Assembly: GCA_022702545.1 (NCBI GenBank) | Contig: JAHRBC010000001.1 | Coordinates: 8,060,001 to 8,124,000, forward strand | DNA: 64,000 bases | Reading direction: 5' to 3' | Source: Phycomyces nitens | Taxonomy: Eukaryota; Mucoromycota; Mucoromycetes; Mucorales; Phycomycetaceae | In this document: one piece after another, positions 35,724 to 51,477 of the stretch | Position numbering within the stretch: the stretch's first letter is position 1 | How the letters are laid out: every line of letters starts with the position of its first letter | Made by a program: the position numbers and the translations under genes | The notes under the pieces: model-generated | Database searches by the model: none | The model's input: only the letters and a program-made list of their open reading frames with translations | What the model was told of the DNA's origin: nothing

Positions 35724-36924
35724 TTAGAAACCCTCTGCAGGCCACATCCAGCCAAAGGTATCTTTAATTTCACCCTTTTGAATGCCACGGTATTCATTAA
35801 AGAGCTTGAGGAAGCCCTCTCCAATCTCAGTCTGGTTACCAGAACCAATGTTGACTACCTTGTCACCGCGAACAATTTTCTTGATGGGTGTAATCACAGC
35901 AGCAGTACCACAAGCAGCCACTTCGGCAAACTTATTCTCCTCGAGCTCACTAAAGAACACCTTGCGCTCTTCAACTTCATAGCCGAGCTTCTTGGCGATA
36001 TCACACAATGATATGCGGGTGACTGAGCGCAAGACGGTACTAGAGTCGGGAGTAACTAGGGTTTGCTTGCCGGTCTTTGGGTCAGGGTGGGTGATGGCCA
36101 CAAAGTTGGAGGTCGAGAACTCATCAATCATGGTGCGTGTCTTGGAGTCCAAGTGAAGGGTGATGGGATATCCATTATCCTTTGCAACCTTCATGGGCTT
36201 AAAGGTAGGAGCATAATTGCCACCAAGTTTGGTAGCACCGGTTCCAAATGGAGCGGCTAGGCAAGACAGTTGCGCATGAGTACAACATTCTCTTGCCCTT
36301 GGATTTCCAACAATATACTTTAACCGCATTCAACTTACTTCTGTCGAAATCCTCAATTACCCAGGCATCAACAGGAACCGCGTTACCCTTGTAATAGTTA
36401 CCAACTGGCATGCCAAACACAATAAAGGTAAACTCCTTTGCAGGGCCCATGCCAATAAAAGGACCACTGCCAAACAAGAGAGGGCGCAAGTAGAGAGAGC
36501 CACCTGAGCTTCCAGGAGGGACAAACTCGAGGTTCTTTGTCACAGTCAGACGAACTCCCTCTTCAAACACTTCAAGAGGAACCTCGGGCATGTAAGCCAT
36601 GTCAGCACTACGCATCATACGAGCAGCATTAGCCTCGGGGCGGAAGACGCGTACGAGACCTTTGGAGTCGCGAAAGGCCTTTAATCCTTCAAAGCACTGT
36701 GGTTGCATATGAGTATCGACAGCCAGGGTATCCAATTGAACTTATACCTGTTGACCATAGTTCAAACCGGTGGCACAGATGTGAACCTTTACATAAGGGT
36801 CCTTCTCGAATGTAGGCTTGGCCCAACCCTTTCCTTCAGTCCATACAAACTTTGCATAGCCATTAAGATCACGGTATTCAAAGCCGAGGTTGTTCCAGTC
36901 GATAGCAGTAGTAGGAGGAATCAT
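35724..36924 (-). CDS. BAT: Branched-chain amino acid aminotransferase
   Basis: Three exons (36924-36748, 36696-36339, 36256-35724) encode 355 residues. The enzyme is a fold-type IV, PLP-dependent transaminase that interconverts leucine, isoleucine and valine with their keto acids. Visible landmarks are LNYGQQCFEGLKAFR, RPEANAARM, SLYLRPLLFGSGPFIGM, TAPFGTGATKLGGNYAP (the Lys is the Schiff-base lysine), and the PLP-phosphate region EVAACGTAAVITP. The N-terminus MIPPTTAIDWNNLGFEYRD lacks a targeting peptide, so it is probably the cytosolic isoform. The gene is divergent from the RhoGEF gene. Confidence 0.95.
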
Positions 36925-38130
36925 TGTAAAGAAAGGCAAAAGAGCGGCTGGTTGGGTTTAATTTGTAGCTAATAAAAAGTCACTAGGATTTTGAAAAAGC
37001 GACTATGAGTCGTACGGCGTCATTGACTGTATGGCTTGTATTGTTTGCAACAGGCTGAGGAGAATTGATTGCATACAAATTTGCATTTTTCTTTAAATAT
37101 ATATGTATACATTGTTTTTGGTTCTGTGCAATGTATAAAGCCATGGATACATAAAGTGGCTGCCGTGGGACTGTACTCATAATAACAGACTTGAACAATT
37201 GCCAGTAAAAGGCGGAATGCAGATCTTCATTTACTACGAGCGGGGTACTTTGCACGAGGGGAGAGGTGGTCCAATAGACCGGTCTCAATGCTACCTTAAA
37301 AATGGGCAACACCGATCCTTAAATGGTTAGTAACGTAAAGACTGTTTCGGTATTGCGCCCGGTCAATGAGGAAGTACAAATTTGACAGATTGAGAAAGAC
37401 CAAGATATTTGTTACATTGTCGGCAGGGAGCAAAGAAGTCTAGGCAGTTTTGGATGAAATTGCTGACATTGAAGGAATGCACAGGTGGAAAAGGGCATGT
37501 TTCGTTTAAGGAAACAGGAGCGAAAGAGGGGGGGAGGGGTCCCTTACTTGCCACACATTGCGCGTTTACTGAACACATGCAGAAATAGAAAGCCGTTCTT
37601 CCTCTTCTACTTGGACTTTAACTCCTCGCCTATTCTACCATTCCTTCATTCCTTCATTGCAGTAAGATCATCTCACCTAATCTCCTCTAATTCTGGACCA
37701 TCACTCTCATTGGCCTCCATTACCTCAACCCTAACATTTCTATCTCTTCAAGATACCAAGAGCTGGTCCGCAAACAAAAAAAAAGAATCACTTCATTCCT
37801 AGTGCCATACGGCAATCAATCCTCTTAACACGACGCCCTCACGCCCCCTTGATCAGTTTGATCTGTAAGTCCTTACTTTGAAGAGTGTGCAGTTGGGGTT
37901 ATATGAGATCAACAATAAGACGAGCAGTCGATGGATCTGTGTGGGACAGACAGCATCTATGTTGCCAATGCTTCTACCATAGCAACTGCCGCTGCTCCTC
38001 TTTCGTTTGTTGCCATGGTTGCTTACATCAATGTCAATACTCTGCCTGTTGCCATAAATCACCTCGATCTTGCCATATACACCTCAAACAGTCCCTTCCA
38101 CCTCGACTCTACCAGCAATTGATACCCTAC
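36925..38130. other. Divergent spacer between aminotransferase and RhoGEF
   Basis: About 1.2 kb holding two promoters and the 5' UTR of the RhoGEF gene. The RhoGEF frame is open without a stop back to 37885, and an ATG at 37903 is in frame, so coding sequence could begin there. CT-rich sequence at 37600-37680 fits a fungal promoter. Confidence 0.45.
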
Positions 38131-38968
38131 ATGGACCGTCCTCCTTCTATAGATCCCTCTGAATGCTCCCTCTGTAGCTGCACCTCAACCGATGAGCATC
38201 GATCATTACCTTCCACAGGTCGCACAACTCCCATTGATCCATCATTCTCAAAACGACGAGAAGACATGACAATTGCCGAAATGGACGAAGCGTGGAAGGC
38301 TCGCAAACAACCCCTGCGCAGGCACCATGCTACCCACGAACTGCTCCAGACCGAAAGGGACTATGTTCGCGACCTTGGCCATCTTTCAGAGGTATATTCT
38401 GCACATGGTAACTCTTAATCTCATTCGATTGTGCTACAGATTTTCTTTGATGTGCTTTCTCGGGAGGAATGGATTCCGCATGAACATAAGCGGGTGATTA
38501 TTCGAAACGCACAAGATATTCTAAATTTCAACAGACGCTTTTTGCAAGCGCTGGAGACGTGTCTGGAGCAGAGTCTCGACAATAGAAAAACCACATGCGA
38601 ACTTATTGCCCAGGTCTTTCTGAATATGGTATGCTCGTGTCTAATGTGTGAGCTGGGCCTTACATGTCCTACTGATATATCGATAATAATAATAACAAGC
38701 ATGGATGTTTGTTATTTATTTATCTACTGATCAGGCAGACGATTTTATGGTATATGCTTACTATTGCGACATGCATGCAGAAGCTCTTGCATTGTATGCG
38801 GACTATCGCACTCGACCAGAATGGACAATGTTCTTGAAGAAATGCTCTCCTGCAGATAGACCTCTGGCACAAGGAAATAGCGAATCTTCCAAAATTACCA
38901 CCACCATCCCAGGATCAGTCAAACCTCTCCATTTTGAAGACTATCTGATAAAAGTATGTTTTTTTTTC

Positions 38969-39004
<36 letters not shown>

Positions 39005-41356
39005 TCATCGTAATCTACATTGAAATACCAAGAAACTTATCATCCCATAAAAAAAAGCCTGTTCAGAGGATATGCCGTTACCCACTTCTTCTCAAGGACC
39101 TCGTGCGTTACACGTCTCCACATGCAGACGAATACACCCTCTTAAACGATGCACTTACTGCCATCCAAAACACTGTGGGGGAAATCGATTATCGTAAATA
39201 CACGCGTGATAGTAAAGAACGAACCGAACTGTTTGTGCAACGATTGGAGAACGACAAGAGGATAGATAAGCAATTTCTTCCTAAACTAGGAAATTTTATG
39301 ATTGCAGGTGGTCTTGAAGTAAGCTTCACAAGCATGGGACAGACGGTCTCAAAGACAAAGTACCTCGGTTGTTTCTTGTTCCCAACATATATCATGCTCG
39401 TGAGGCCCAAGAAATCGACTGTTTACGAAGCCAAACATTGGTTTTCATTGCGACAGGCAGTATTTGAAGACGTTCTAGAAAGTGATGGTAAGTAACTGAT
39501 CTGGCATAAAAAAAAACAATGTACCAAACAGTATATATTATATATGCACTCCAAATGCAAACAATAACAATAACATTTGGAAACAATGCTGATTCTCAAC
39601 ATAAAGAACAACAGGAAAATATGTTTATCATCTACACAAAAGGCCATGTATTTACATTCAATGCAAGCTGCTTCCAAGAAAAACAATTGTGGACCAAGAG
39701 AATACAAGAGGCCATAATGTTCACTGACAATCAGGGCGATGCCATCCCAGCCGATCTACGCGAAGCTGAGTATTCATTGGACTGCTCCTTTGCAGAAAGT
39801 TCTCTGCTGCCAGCTCAGCACACAATTCGACAGTCGAAATCATTCACCAATATGCTCGATTTTGCCACCTCCATAAACTATCCCTCGAGTCAAACATCAA
39901 AGTCAGCCACTACTACTTTGCCTGGCATACGACGATCAATGTCAACAGGAGTCCAGCTGTGTGAAGAGCCTTTCAAAGGAAAATCAAGGTGCAATATGTT
40001 GTGTGCACCGATAAATATCGACACCAAATCAACATCCCAGGCCAGGGTATATTTCTCTACAGGCTCACCAGCCAGCAGAGAAGACTCGCTTAGATCAGAA
40101 AGCCAGCCTGCGTCTGGATCAAGAACCCCAGACCTCTTGGAGGGCTACGGAACTCCTCATAGACGGCCTAGTTCTATCGATCTACTAATGACCGCCAACA
40201 ACACGACGGCAAACATGATTGGAAAGATGTCCTCTCAGCTAAAAAATAACCATAAACACGCCATACAAATGGCAGTAGACCACAAACTACGCGACGTATG
40301 TACCCAAGACTATCTTTCTTCAAGAGCATGGCACATGCGTGACAAGGAGCTACTTTTGCTCTCTCAACCTACAAATTATGTCCCTCATAGCAACTACCGT
40401 AAGCGCAAATCCACTCCTTTCCTACGCCCCCCTCCTTCCAATGGATCTCTTCTGTTGGCTCGAAGAGCAAGTGAGGCTGGACTCATCTCCCGCTCTTTGC
40501 GTAATTTTGAATACGATGACCAGTCAAACTTTAGCATCGAAAGTTCAGTAGATGACACTCTGGGTCGAAAGCAATCACATTCAACCACGGGCCTGTCACA
40601 AGCCAGTCACTTACGATCCACAACCACAGATCCAGGTCGCCATCACTACTCTATAGAGCAACTGTCGACTATCGAAGGATCATCAGATACCGGTATAGAA
40701 GAGCTCGATTATACATGTTCCCTAGATACCCAACAAAACAATGGCTGGCCCAATATATGCACCGAAAACATTCCCTGTCAAACAGTAGAGGACCCTCTGA
40801 CTTCATACTCCAAGCCAAAGAGTTTTCGACAAAAGAGAGCCTTTGTTGGAAAAATCCTGGATAAGCTGACAGGACATAACAAGAAAGTAGCCAAGCCCGA
40901 GAATCCAAAATCCCATTCTTTTCCGTTGTCCCGTGCGCCAAGTAGACATAATTCAGATATGCAACCATACTCTAATAGAGAGGCAAGTATGCTTATGGTT
41001 GCATTGTTGTGGCATGTTGGGCTAACATGGTCATGAATGTTTATATGTATTGCGAATATTAGTTGGCTGAGATATCACATAGAATCTCTGTATCCGATCC
41101 AGTCCTTCCCCTATTCCCAGACGAACACAACCCCACACCCACTAGAGAACCTCATTCAAAGTTGAAACACAAGCGTTCGTTCTTTGGACGTATTAGAAAA
41201 GAACAGCCAAACCCACCCACATTACCTACTATACCCCAACCTATTCACGATATTCCTCTTTCTACTGCATTTGCTTATGCTTCCACTCCAGCCCAACCAC
41301 AAAAGCTGGGCTGGAAGAAGAAGCTTAGTGCGATGCGCCAGCCCCACTCTACTTAA
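38131..41356 (+). CDS. Rho guanine nucleotide exchange factor (DH-PH)
   Basis: Six exons (38131-38391, 38440-38628, 38735-38953, 39058-39487, 39607-40982, 41063-41356) give 922 residues from the ATG at 38131. The Dbl-homology domain covers about residues 65-270, with LLQTERDYVRDLGHLSEIFFDVL, FLNMADDFMVYAYYC and the signature KPVQRICRYPLLLKDLVRYT. A pleckstrin-homology domain follows (about 300-430) with YLGCFLFPTYIML and MFIIYTKGHVFTFNA. The remainder is a long Ser-rich, probably disordered tail with basic patches, ending near KRSFFGRIRK. It should activate Rho or Cdc42-type GTPases. The last intron (40983-41062) has a GC donor; the only nearby GT donor breaks frame. The start could also be 37903. 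Confidence 0.88.
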
Positions 41357-41933
41357 ATTATACATAGACATTAATATATTAGGTATACAATAGATGACAC
41401 TTGCTTGTTCTTGATTTTGCATATTTATTTACTTACTATCATTACATATAAAAAAACACTGGTATTTCATTTCGAATTTCATTGTTGTCGTGCAAAACTA
41501 CTTTAAGTCTTGCAGGAGTATAAAATGCTCTTGGGGTAATAAGAGAAACTTGTTTAATAGGAGGTGATCTGCAATAATCTACCATATTTTGTGAATATCA
41601 AAAAATAAAGTATATTCAATAGCAAATTAACAGCGTATAGATTTGCACAAAAGGAGGCCAACAGGTTGTAAAGCAAAATAATAATAATAATAAAAAGGCC
41701 ATTGGTCTTTTGGCTGCATAACATAATACAATATCTGGTCATCTTTAAGCCTCTCGCATTAGCTCTCTCTTACTCCTGCTTTTACTTCTTTGACTCCCTT
41801 TTTACCTGTTTTTCTTTTTTTTTCTTTCTACACTAGTACTGCATAGTCTTGACTGCAGTATATATCTTTTCCCTCTTTCTCTTGCTCTTTCTATTGGCGC
41901 GTGTTCTTTATTTCTATCCTAGTTGGTCTAGAC
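41357..41933. other. Spacer upstream of the Iml2-like gene
   Basis: Between tandem genes. CT-rich tracts at 41765-41900 look like a promoter or transcription start region. I see no gene. Confidence 0.45.
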
Positions 41934-44784
41934 ATGTTTCGCCAGTTCACATACATTACAAGGCAGACTACTTCGTCAATCAAACATGCCAGTGCCAACG
42001 CAGCTGATATTTATTCAGGCACAAAGTCTAATTCAGGTCAGCCATTCAATATTTGGTTAACAGAAGTACAGCATGGTTTGGTAGGCATGTTTACATATAT
42101 ATATATTAAATATTGTTAGCTTCTATGGATCTTGTTGTTTATTTGTTTGTTTGTTTATACTTATTAATGTAGGATACTTTTTTGGATGATCAGATCAATG
42201 ATGCTCAGGCAATATTTCAACAATCTGCTGCAGAGTCACCTTTTCACGCAGTTGGATACGCTTTTGTGGCCTATGTTGAAGCAATGTCAACACTGGAACC
42301 TGAAAAGATCCAATTGGCTCTCTGTCAAATAACATCTGCCGAGACTCTCGTAAAACAATCTGCCAAGCATATTTACAAAAGGACTCCAAAGACTGCACAG
42401 CAAGGAAATCCGCTACTAACCAACCCAAAACATGTCCCAGAAAAATCTGTTTGGATATCGTTCTCCTCACCCGGCGTAACACCGTCTTCCTCGAGCAGTA
42501 CTCTCGGGGACATTGACGATTCCAGCTTTCCCAGCCATAAGCCAGTCTACATCTCCCCATCTGAACCTGGCCAGGCTGCCAGCATTCAACACAAGCTTCT
42601 AGAGCTTAATTGTATGCTCATGTACGCAACTTTGCAGCTTTTGCGAGAAAATTGGGTCGAATACATAAAGTCGGCTTACAAGCTGCGTACAGCATACAAG
42701 ACCTATGAACACCTCTTCCATCTCATCACTGGACTTAAGCCAAGAGAGTACGCAAGTCATTTTCAAAAGACAGGAAAAAACTACTCTGATCATTTCAGCC
42801 CTCAATCCACTCTTTCGGAACGTCACTGCACATCCTGTAAGCTCTCTACCCTATTAGACCCTACAGATGGTTCTCTGTGTACAGATTCTTCAATGATTGG
42901 CGCCATGCCCTGCACACATCTCAGGTCACCTATCCGTTCTTGCACACTCCCTTCCCTGAGTACGGCAGGATCAGCACAGCGAAATCGTTTTGGAAAACGC
43001 AGCAGCGTATTTAGCCTCTATTCATTTCGAGATACAGAACGTGTAAGCGCCAAAAATTGCCAAAGGCTTTACGATCCCTTATTACGCCAATCACCACTCG
43101 GATGTGGAGTCAATAAGACAGATGAAGATGAAGATGAAGATGAAGAGGAGAACCAAGGTGCTCTGGGGGCTTCTCAGGTAGATTCCATGATAAAAAGCGG
43201 TGTGTTTTTTGGAATTGGTGTCTTTAGCTTGATATTTTCCCTTCTTCCACCAAAAGGTAAGGTAAAAACAGTGGCAAATTATTTCTAGTTTTCTTCTTTG
43301 AATTGATAGAAATATAAGAGCAAGGATGTGGCACCAAGAGAAAGAGAAAGAGAGAGTTCTATTTTTCATATTGAGTATTCTTTTTTTATATATAGTGAGT
43401 AAAGTTTTGAATACGCTAGGGTTCCATTCGTCAAGACCTTTTGCTATTCATTTATTACGACAGTCCTATGAAAGTAAGGGTCTATATGGTGATATAGCAG
43501 GATTCTTTCTATTGTCCTATTATACAAGTCTATCATTCTTTGGACATAATCGTCTTTTGCCGCGTTCTCTAAAGGCAGAAGATGCACGACACATGTTGAA
43601 TCAAATGAAAGAAAAGTACCCTCGTGGAAAACTGTTTGAACTTTTGGACGGGAGGATGGTAAGAATGGAAGGACAGACCGAAAAGAGCGTCGACCTTCTC
43701 AGGGATTCTCGACGAAAGAACTGCATCTGGTATACAGCCGGTACACCTGGGCAGAATAAGATAGACAAGTGGTATGGATTTGACTTTGGCCTGAGCGCAA
43801 CAGACAAGAGGTCGCAGCACGGGGCGACGATCAGTGATTTTGGACAATTTGAGATGCTGGCGATACATGAAATGGGATGGTAGGCTTTAAACATAAGGAG
43901 TCCCCTGGTTCTAAAAACGATCGACGTTATTTTGTATCTCTTAATATCTGCTGCCCTGATCTTATTATTCCTGTCATAATTATAGGGGTCAGATATTCCT
44001 AGGAAATTATTTCCAAGCATCCGAGACCTTTTTCCGACTAGAGACTATGAATCTTGGTTCAAGCATATTCTACCATTATATTGCTTCCTGCTGCATGTTC
44101 TCTGATGAGTCGTACGATAAGGCTGCTTTAGAGTTCCAGCAGATACTCAATCTAATTGACCGGAAACAAGGTACTGGCAGCCAGATACTTCGCAAGGAGC
44201 ATTTCTCTCTGCGTAGGATACAGCGTTGGCTAGAAAGGGCGCAAGAAATGGAGCCCAGGTCGATCCTAAATGGGACTTCTCTCCGACAAGCAGTACTTCT
44301 AGAACCTCTGTGGGAGCTTATCTACCTCTGGAACGGCTTTTCGTTTCTTAAACCACCTGCACTCACAGCATTGTATGAGTGTATGGAGACCTGCATGGTA
44401 CGACACCAGAAAAGCTTGACGTTATCCGAAATTGCACTATTGTCCTTGCTATTGGGTGTAGTTACCCGAGAACTTGGTAACTATAAACATGCAGATGATT
44501 GGCTCCAAAAATCAATAGCCCTTGAAAGCAAGTTGACAGAAGATCGCTGGGTGATCTCATTCTCCTACTACGAAAGCGCTATCCTTTACTGTCTTTGGGA
44601 TGATATTACGAGAGATAACCAGACCGCTGATGAAACACGACATATTCGGGATTTATATTGCCGTTCCATTGATCCTCTGAGCCCCAAGGACTCTTTAAAG
44701 ATATCGGGTCAAGAAGGGATCTATTGGGGAACCAGGCTTCATGTTCGCTGGCAGATTCTACTTGAAAGACTAGAACGACCTTGA
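41934..44784 (+). CDS. Iml2 / TTC39-like TPR protein (DUF3808)
   Basis: Four exons (41934-42080, 42173-43256, 43396-43879, 43986-44784) encode 837 residues. The layout matches the Iml2/TTC39 family of TPR-repeat proteins. Landmarks are the N-terminal FLDDQINDAQAIFQQSAAESPFHAVGYAFVAYVEAM, SAYKLRTAYKTYEHL, the hydrophobic KSGVFFGIGVFSLIFSLLPPK segment, LLRQSYE, and LFLGNYFQASETFFRLE. Yeast Iml2 acts at the mitochondrial outer membrane and inclusion bodies; the human paralogues are poorly characterised. A Ser-rich and acidic insert with a run of Asp/Glu (about residues 350-375) lies just before the hydrophobic segment. The gene follows the RhoGEF head to tail. Confidence 0.85.
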
Positions 44785-45382
44785 CCATAAATATCATGGA
44801 AAAAGGGGTATATAATGGGGTTTTTTATTAATATTGTACCATTTCTGCAAGTGAGAAAGGTTTATTTTCTAAATGTATATTGTGGACCATCACTTTAATG
44901 ACACATTTAAAACATGTACACAATTCTTCTATAGATTCTATGTTTAATTATCATGTACTTCTTCCTTTCTTTACCCCTCAAGTACCAAGTCAGCATTTAG
45001 AGGTCTTGACAGTTGTAAGAATATCTATTATCCTATGCAATCTTAATTGAATAAATTGATATGTATGGATAGCAATCAATACCAAAAACAAGACTAATTT
45101 GGCTATTTTATGGTCGGCATACAAGCCGAAGGTTGATATAATTAATTTATATTTTAATCTTGTAATAAAAAATAAAATAAAATAAAGAAATCCCCACAAG
45201 CACAAACACACAAATCAATGTACCTTGATGTCATTTAAAGGGTATAAAAAATGCGAATATTAGGTCCAAAATCTAGACCATTTGATATTTTGATATTTAA
45301 ACCATCTTGATGATGTTGACAAAACAAAAATTAATATAAATCACATTCCATTCATCTTTGACTTTTTCTTCACTTTTCACTA
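44785..45382. other. Spacer upstream of the 61-aa gene
   Basis: AT-rich 3' and promoter sequence. A TATA-like ATATAAATC lies near 45333, about 50 nt before the small gene. No coding exon is supported. Confidence 0.4.
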
Positions 45383-45694
45383 ATGCAATCATTCATCTCT
45401 ACCTCGTCCAAATTCTGCGAAAACTACAATTTACGGCAAGAGGTCGCACTCTACAAGGCCAGACGTGAGTACGCTCGCCAGATTTTAAAATATACGGCAG
45501 GTCAGCTGCAACTCCTTCATGCTACCACACAAAAATCAACATAAACCCACCTTACAAAGTACATCTTCATCAAGAGGGTTATCTCTGCTCCAAGTCCAAA
45601 ATACCCTATTCCTTTGGATTCCGCAGGTCAAGCTTTGCATGCCTTTTTTAATACGTCGCTTTACTCAAGGCTCTTGTCGAAATTATATATATAA
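45383..45694 (+). CDS. Candidate small gene, 61 residues, two exons
   Basis: Exon 1 (45383-45500) and exon 2 (45627-45694) join in phase across a 126-nt intron (GTCAGC...CCGCAG). The product starts MQSFISTSSKFCENYNLRQE, continues through ALYKARREYARQILKYTAGQ and ends FNTSLYSRLLSKLYI. It is basic, has no membrane segment, and its N-terminus could target mitochondria. Reading on without splicing also stays open for 53 codons, so the intron is not certain. A TATA-like element lies about 50 nt upstream and an AATAAA-type signal follows. I know no family match. It could be a small mitochondrial subunit or assembly factor. Confidence 0.45.
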
Positions 45695-47233
45695 ATATAA
45701 ATATACTAGATAACATAAACCGAACTATTCTTTCAATACATTTATCCCATTATCATTATTATTATTATTTTGTTAATAAACCAAGCACAACATTTAATAC
45801 ACTATTTTTAAATCTCATTGATAAATTCAGTCATTATATTATCCACCCGTGAAAATATATTTTTTGCAAACACAATCTAATCTGACAGCTGCTTTTTTGA
45901 CGGTCATGACAATTACTTTTTAGATCTATCCTATACTTATATTCAACTTGTCTCCCTCGACCTCTTCTTTCAGGTTGGTTGTAATTCGAATAAATAGTCA
46001 TCCCTGAGTTTATGTAGAAGCGTGTAACCGCTATTGTGTTTTATTTAAATCTATAGCAAAAAAGAAGGCAGAAAAATCAGTCAAGACTATCACAGGATCT
46101 TGTCTTTCGGCTACAGGCCGCTTTCTATCAATTATCTGCCTTGAACATGGACATTCATACAAGGCTGTCTAATAATGAACCGTGCACAACGTACCTATAG
46201 AGAGCCAGTACTCGCAAATATACATCATATTTACACCTGTATTGAAATAGATTCAAATCCTTTATAGGGCCTTGAAACATTGACGAAATTGTAAAAATGA
46301 GCAAACGGCGATCTGCAAAAGTGGATACTGAACATTCAAATGTTGTGCAAATCTCTACATCTGTAAAAATACCGTCAGTATACATTCTCTCTTTTGTTTC
46401 ATCATACATCCAGGTTAATATTAGCATCTTGTATTTTACCGCTAATTCCAAATGCATAAAAAAAAATAACATGTTAAAAACAATGGCAATTTATGTATAT
46501 CAATATTCATATCATATGCTGTATTAAATAAACCAATTTGAGAATGAGGATTTATATTGACAAGGTATGTTCTTCATACTTGGACATGGTCATCTTTACT
46601 ACTATTTGTGAAATCATCCCAAGCCAAGTTGAACTCTTTTTTAAAAAAATAATAATTTAGTTTTATAAGTAAATCTGGACCGAGACCTTTCGTTTACTTT
46701 GAAATGAGCGCATTGAATTGTTCTTTTTTTTTTTGGTTTATTATATTGGACTTTATGTTTCATACTACCCCATTTAACTTGTGCGTTTTACAGAAAATAT
46801 CCTGTGAAATATTCTGTATATATCGTCATCTACCTAGCCTTATTGTTAGCATGTAATCACGAGTATGAAAACATCCAGTCATCAATCTCCTTTATCTTGA
46901 AACTTTTTTCAGGAACTCTCTTCTTAAAACGATATTCGAGACAGTCTACAGTATAATACGAACGAAAACGTCATGTACAACAAAGATAATGATAAATAGA
47001 TGATGTGGGTGATATAATTACCAATTCAAATTGTTCTAAAAACAAGTAAAAGCGTTTAGATTATAAATAAGCTCAACTCACCCAAAAGAAAATATAGACA
47101 CAAAACATTGTACATCGTCTATGGAACAGCATTAAACATTACATCTTTAATAAAATGGTGCAAAATGACTATTTATTATATCTGTCCACCTTGAATTCTT
47201 TCGGTTGTAAGTCAAGTATTTAATATTGTTTTT
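45695..47233. other. 1.5-kb spacer before SNF1
   Basis: AT-rich DNA with a short plus-strand frame from 46297 (MSKRRSAKVDTEHSN...) that begins with a plausible basic N-terminus and then degenerates. I cannot support it as a gene. The 3' UTR of SNF1 is included. Confidence 0.4.
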
Positions 47234-50147
<2,914 letters not shown>

Positions 50148-50927
50148 CTAAATATTTGATTCAGGAGAGATTGACTTCCATACATGTTTGGTGATGTATT
50201 GAGTAGAATAGTCTTTTGTAGGAGAGGTATAGACACGGTTCTGGTCATCAGAAGCTAAATGACCCAGGATATAAGGCTATAAATACCTCTTACATGTGTT
50301 AGTAGCACTTACTTAGTTGAACACCGGTTATTGTCCCGTCTTCTTTCATCATTGTCTGGATACCCAGGCCACGGTATATTCCAAGCCCAAGCCTATTTTC
50401 CATATGAACAAAAGGATCAGGACCAATTTGATCATATACCTAAACCATCTTACGCTTCTATATCCAATTCAGTTTCAGGATCAATGACCTTGTCGAGCTT
50501 CTCAAGCTCTTGCTCTAGTGCTTTCTTTTCTCTATCCATTTCTTCATATTCTTTCTCGACAATTGACAGCTTATTTTTCCCATTGTCCTTATCGAGCTTT
50601 TTCTCGAACACTGTGCATGATTTTACTATTGCGTCAAGTTCTTGCTTCAATTCAGCGTCTTTTTGTATCAAATTCTCGAGCTCATATTCATCGTCTATTG
50701 AATCAATATCTTGTGAGAATTAGTTTTATCACAGCTATATTACCATTTAAGCAATCCTCCATAATCTTCTTTCGAGCATCAAGTTGCTCTGTTGCATCAT
50801 GTGCATAAAGTCTTCCATCGGCGATCTTTTTTTCAATTGCAGTAGCATTCAGTTTTACTAGTCCATCGTCAATCTCTTTAACCAGATCCTCAAGTTTCTG
50901 TCGAGTTGATTGTTCGTTTTTTTCCAT
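50148..50927 (-). CDS. SPC24: Kinetochore protein Spc24-like
   Basis: Four exons (50927-50744, 50709-50489, 50439-50313, 50254-50148) encode 212 residues, the size of yeast Spc24. Residues 1-135 are a long coiled coil (heptads rich in Lys, Glu, Leu). The C-terminal part is a small globular domain: FVHMENRLGLGIYRGLGIQ, then ITGVQLTSDDQNRVY and DYSTQYITKHVWKSI, which follows the Spc24 RWD-type pattern with a terminal aromatic. Spc24 pairs with Spc25 in the Ndc80 complex, linking kinetochores to microtubules. Intron 2 (50488-50440) is taken as 49 nt with donor GTCATT; a much shorter alternative of 14-16 nt was rejected. The gene is divergent from YTM1. Confidence 0.72.
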
Positions 50928-51477
50928 TCGAGCTCACAATGAACTTTCTTTATTTTTTATACAAGAAATATGGTATTCCAGATTTGCAGGTTGGCGTGAC
51001 ACGAATATTAGGACAAGTCACAAAGAAGTGTGTCTATGCAGAACCTCTTTAAGAACAAGCTCTTTATAGAAAACACAAGTAGTACCAAGGTGTTCAAGTC
51101 ATAACCATAGTTATTTCAATTTGTTTGATAAATATGTAGATATAAATACCAGCTACATTTTATAAATATTTATAAATGTGTATACAACAGCACCTTTTAA
51201 AACGCACATTTAATAAATAGCTCCAGGGCATGCAGGTCTCGAGAATTGAAATCTAAAGACAATACGACCACAGAATATTCAAGGTAACGATTGAACTTCT
51301 CTGATATCACACAAAACCTCTTTTTCTTCAAGGATAAACATATTAAATATGAACAATAATGCAAGGAATACCAAAGGCTGACGGTCACAGCAGCAGTCAA
51401 GCCACCAAGCCGCTCTACGAAAAAAAAAAGGTAAAACTCAAAGTTGGCCGCCTTATACTGCCACGATCTACTAGAAA
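50928..51477. other. Divergent spacer SPC24 / YTM1
   Basis: Promoter and 5' UTR sequence of both genes. A plus-strand frame at 51359 lies in the YTM1 leader and is not considered a gene. Confidence 0.45.

Noticed and set aside
43091..43369. Minus-strand frame opposite the Iml2-like gene
   Set aside because: Antisense of the acidic run and downstream intron; no independent support.
46297..46527. Small gene beginning MSKRRSAKVDTEHSN
   Set aside because: The first 20 residues look protein-like but the rest is AT-driven and no splice model closes it.
50440..50455. A 14-16 nt intron in SPC24
   Set aside because: A 49-nt intron with a phase-0 donor at 50488 gives the same frame and a normal intron size.
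51359..51477. Upstream start for YTM1 at 51359
   Set aside because: That frame is not the one that leads into the NLE domain; the ATG at 51478 gives the correct N-terminus.
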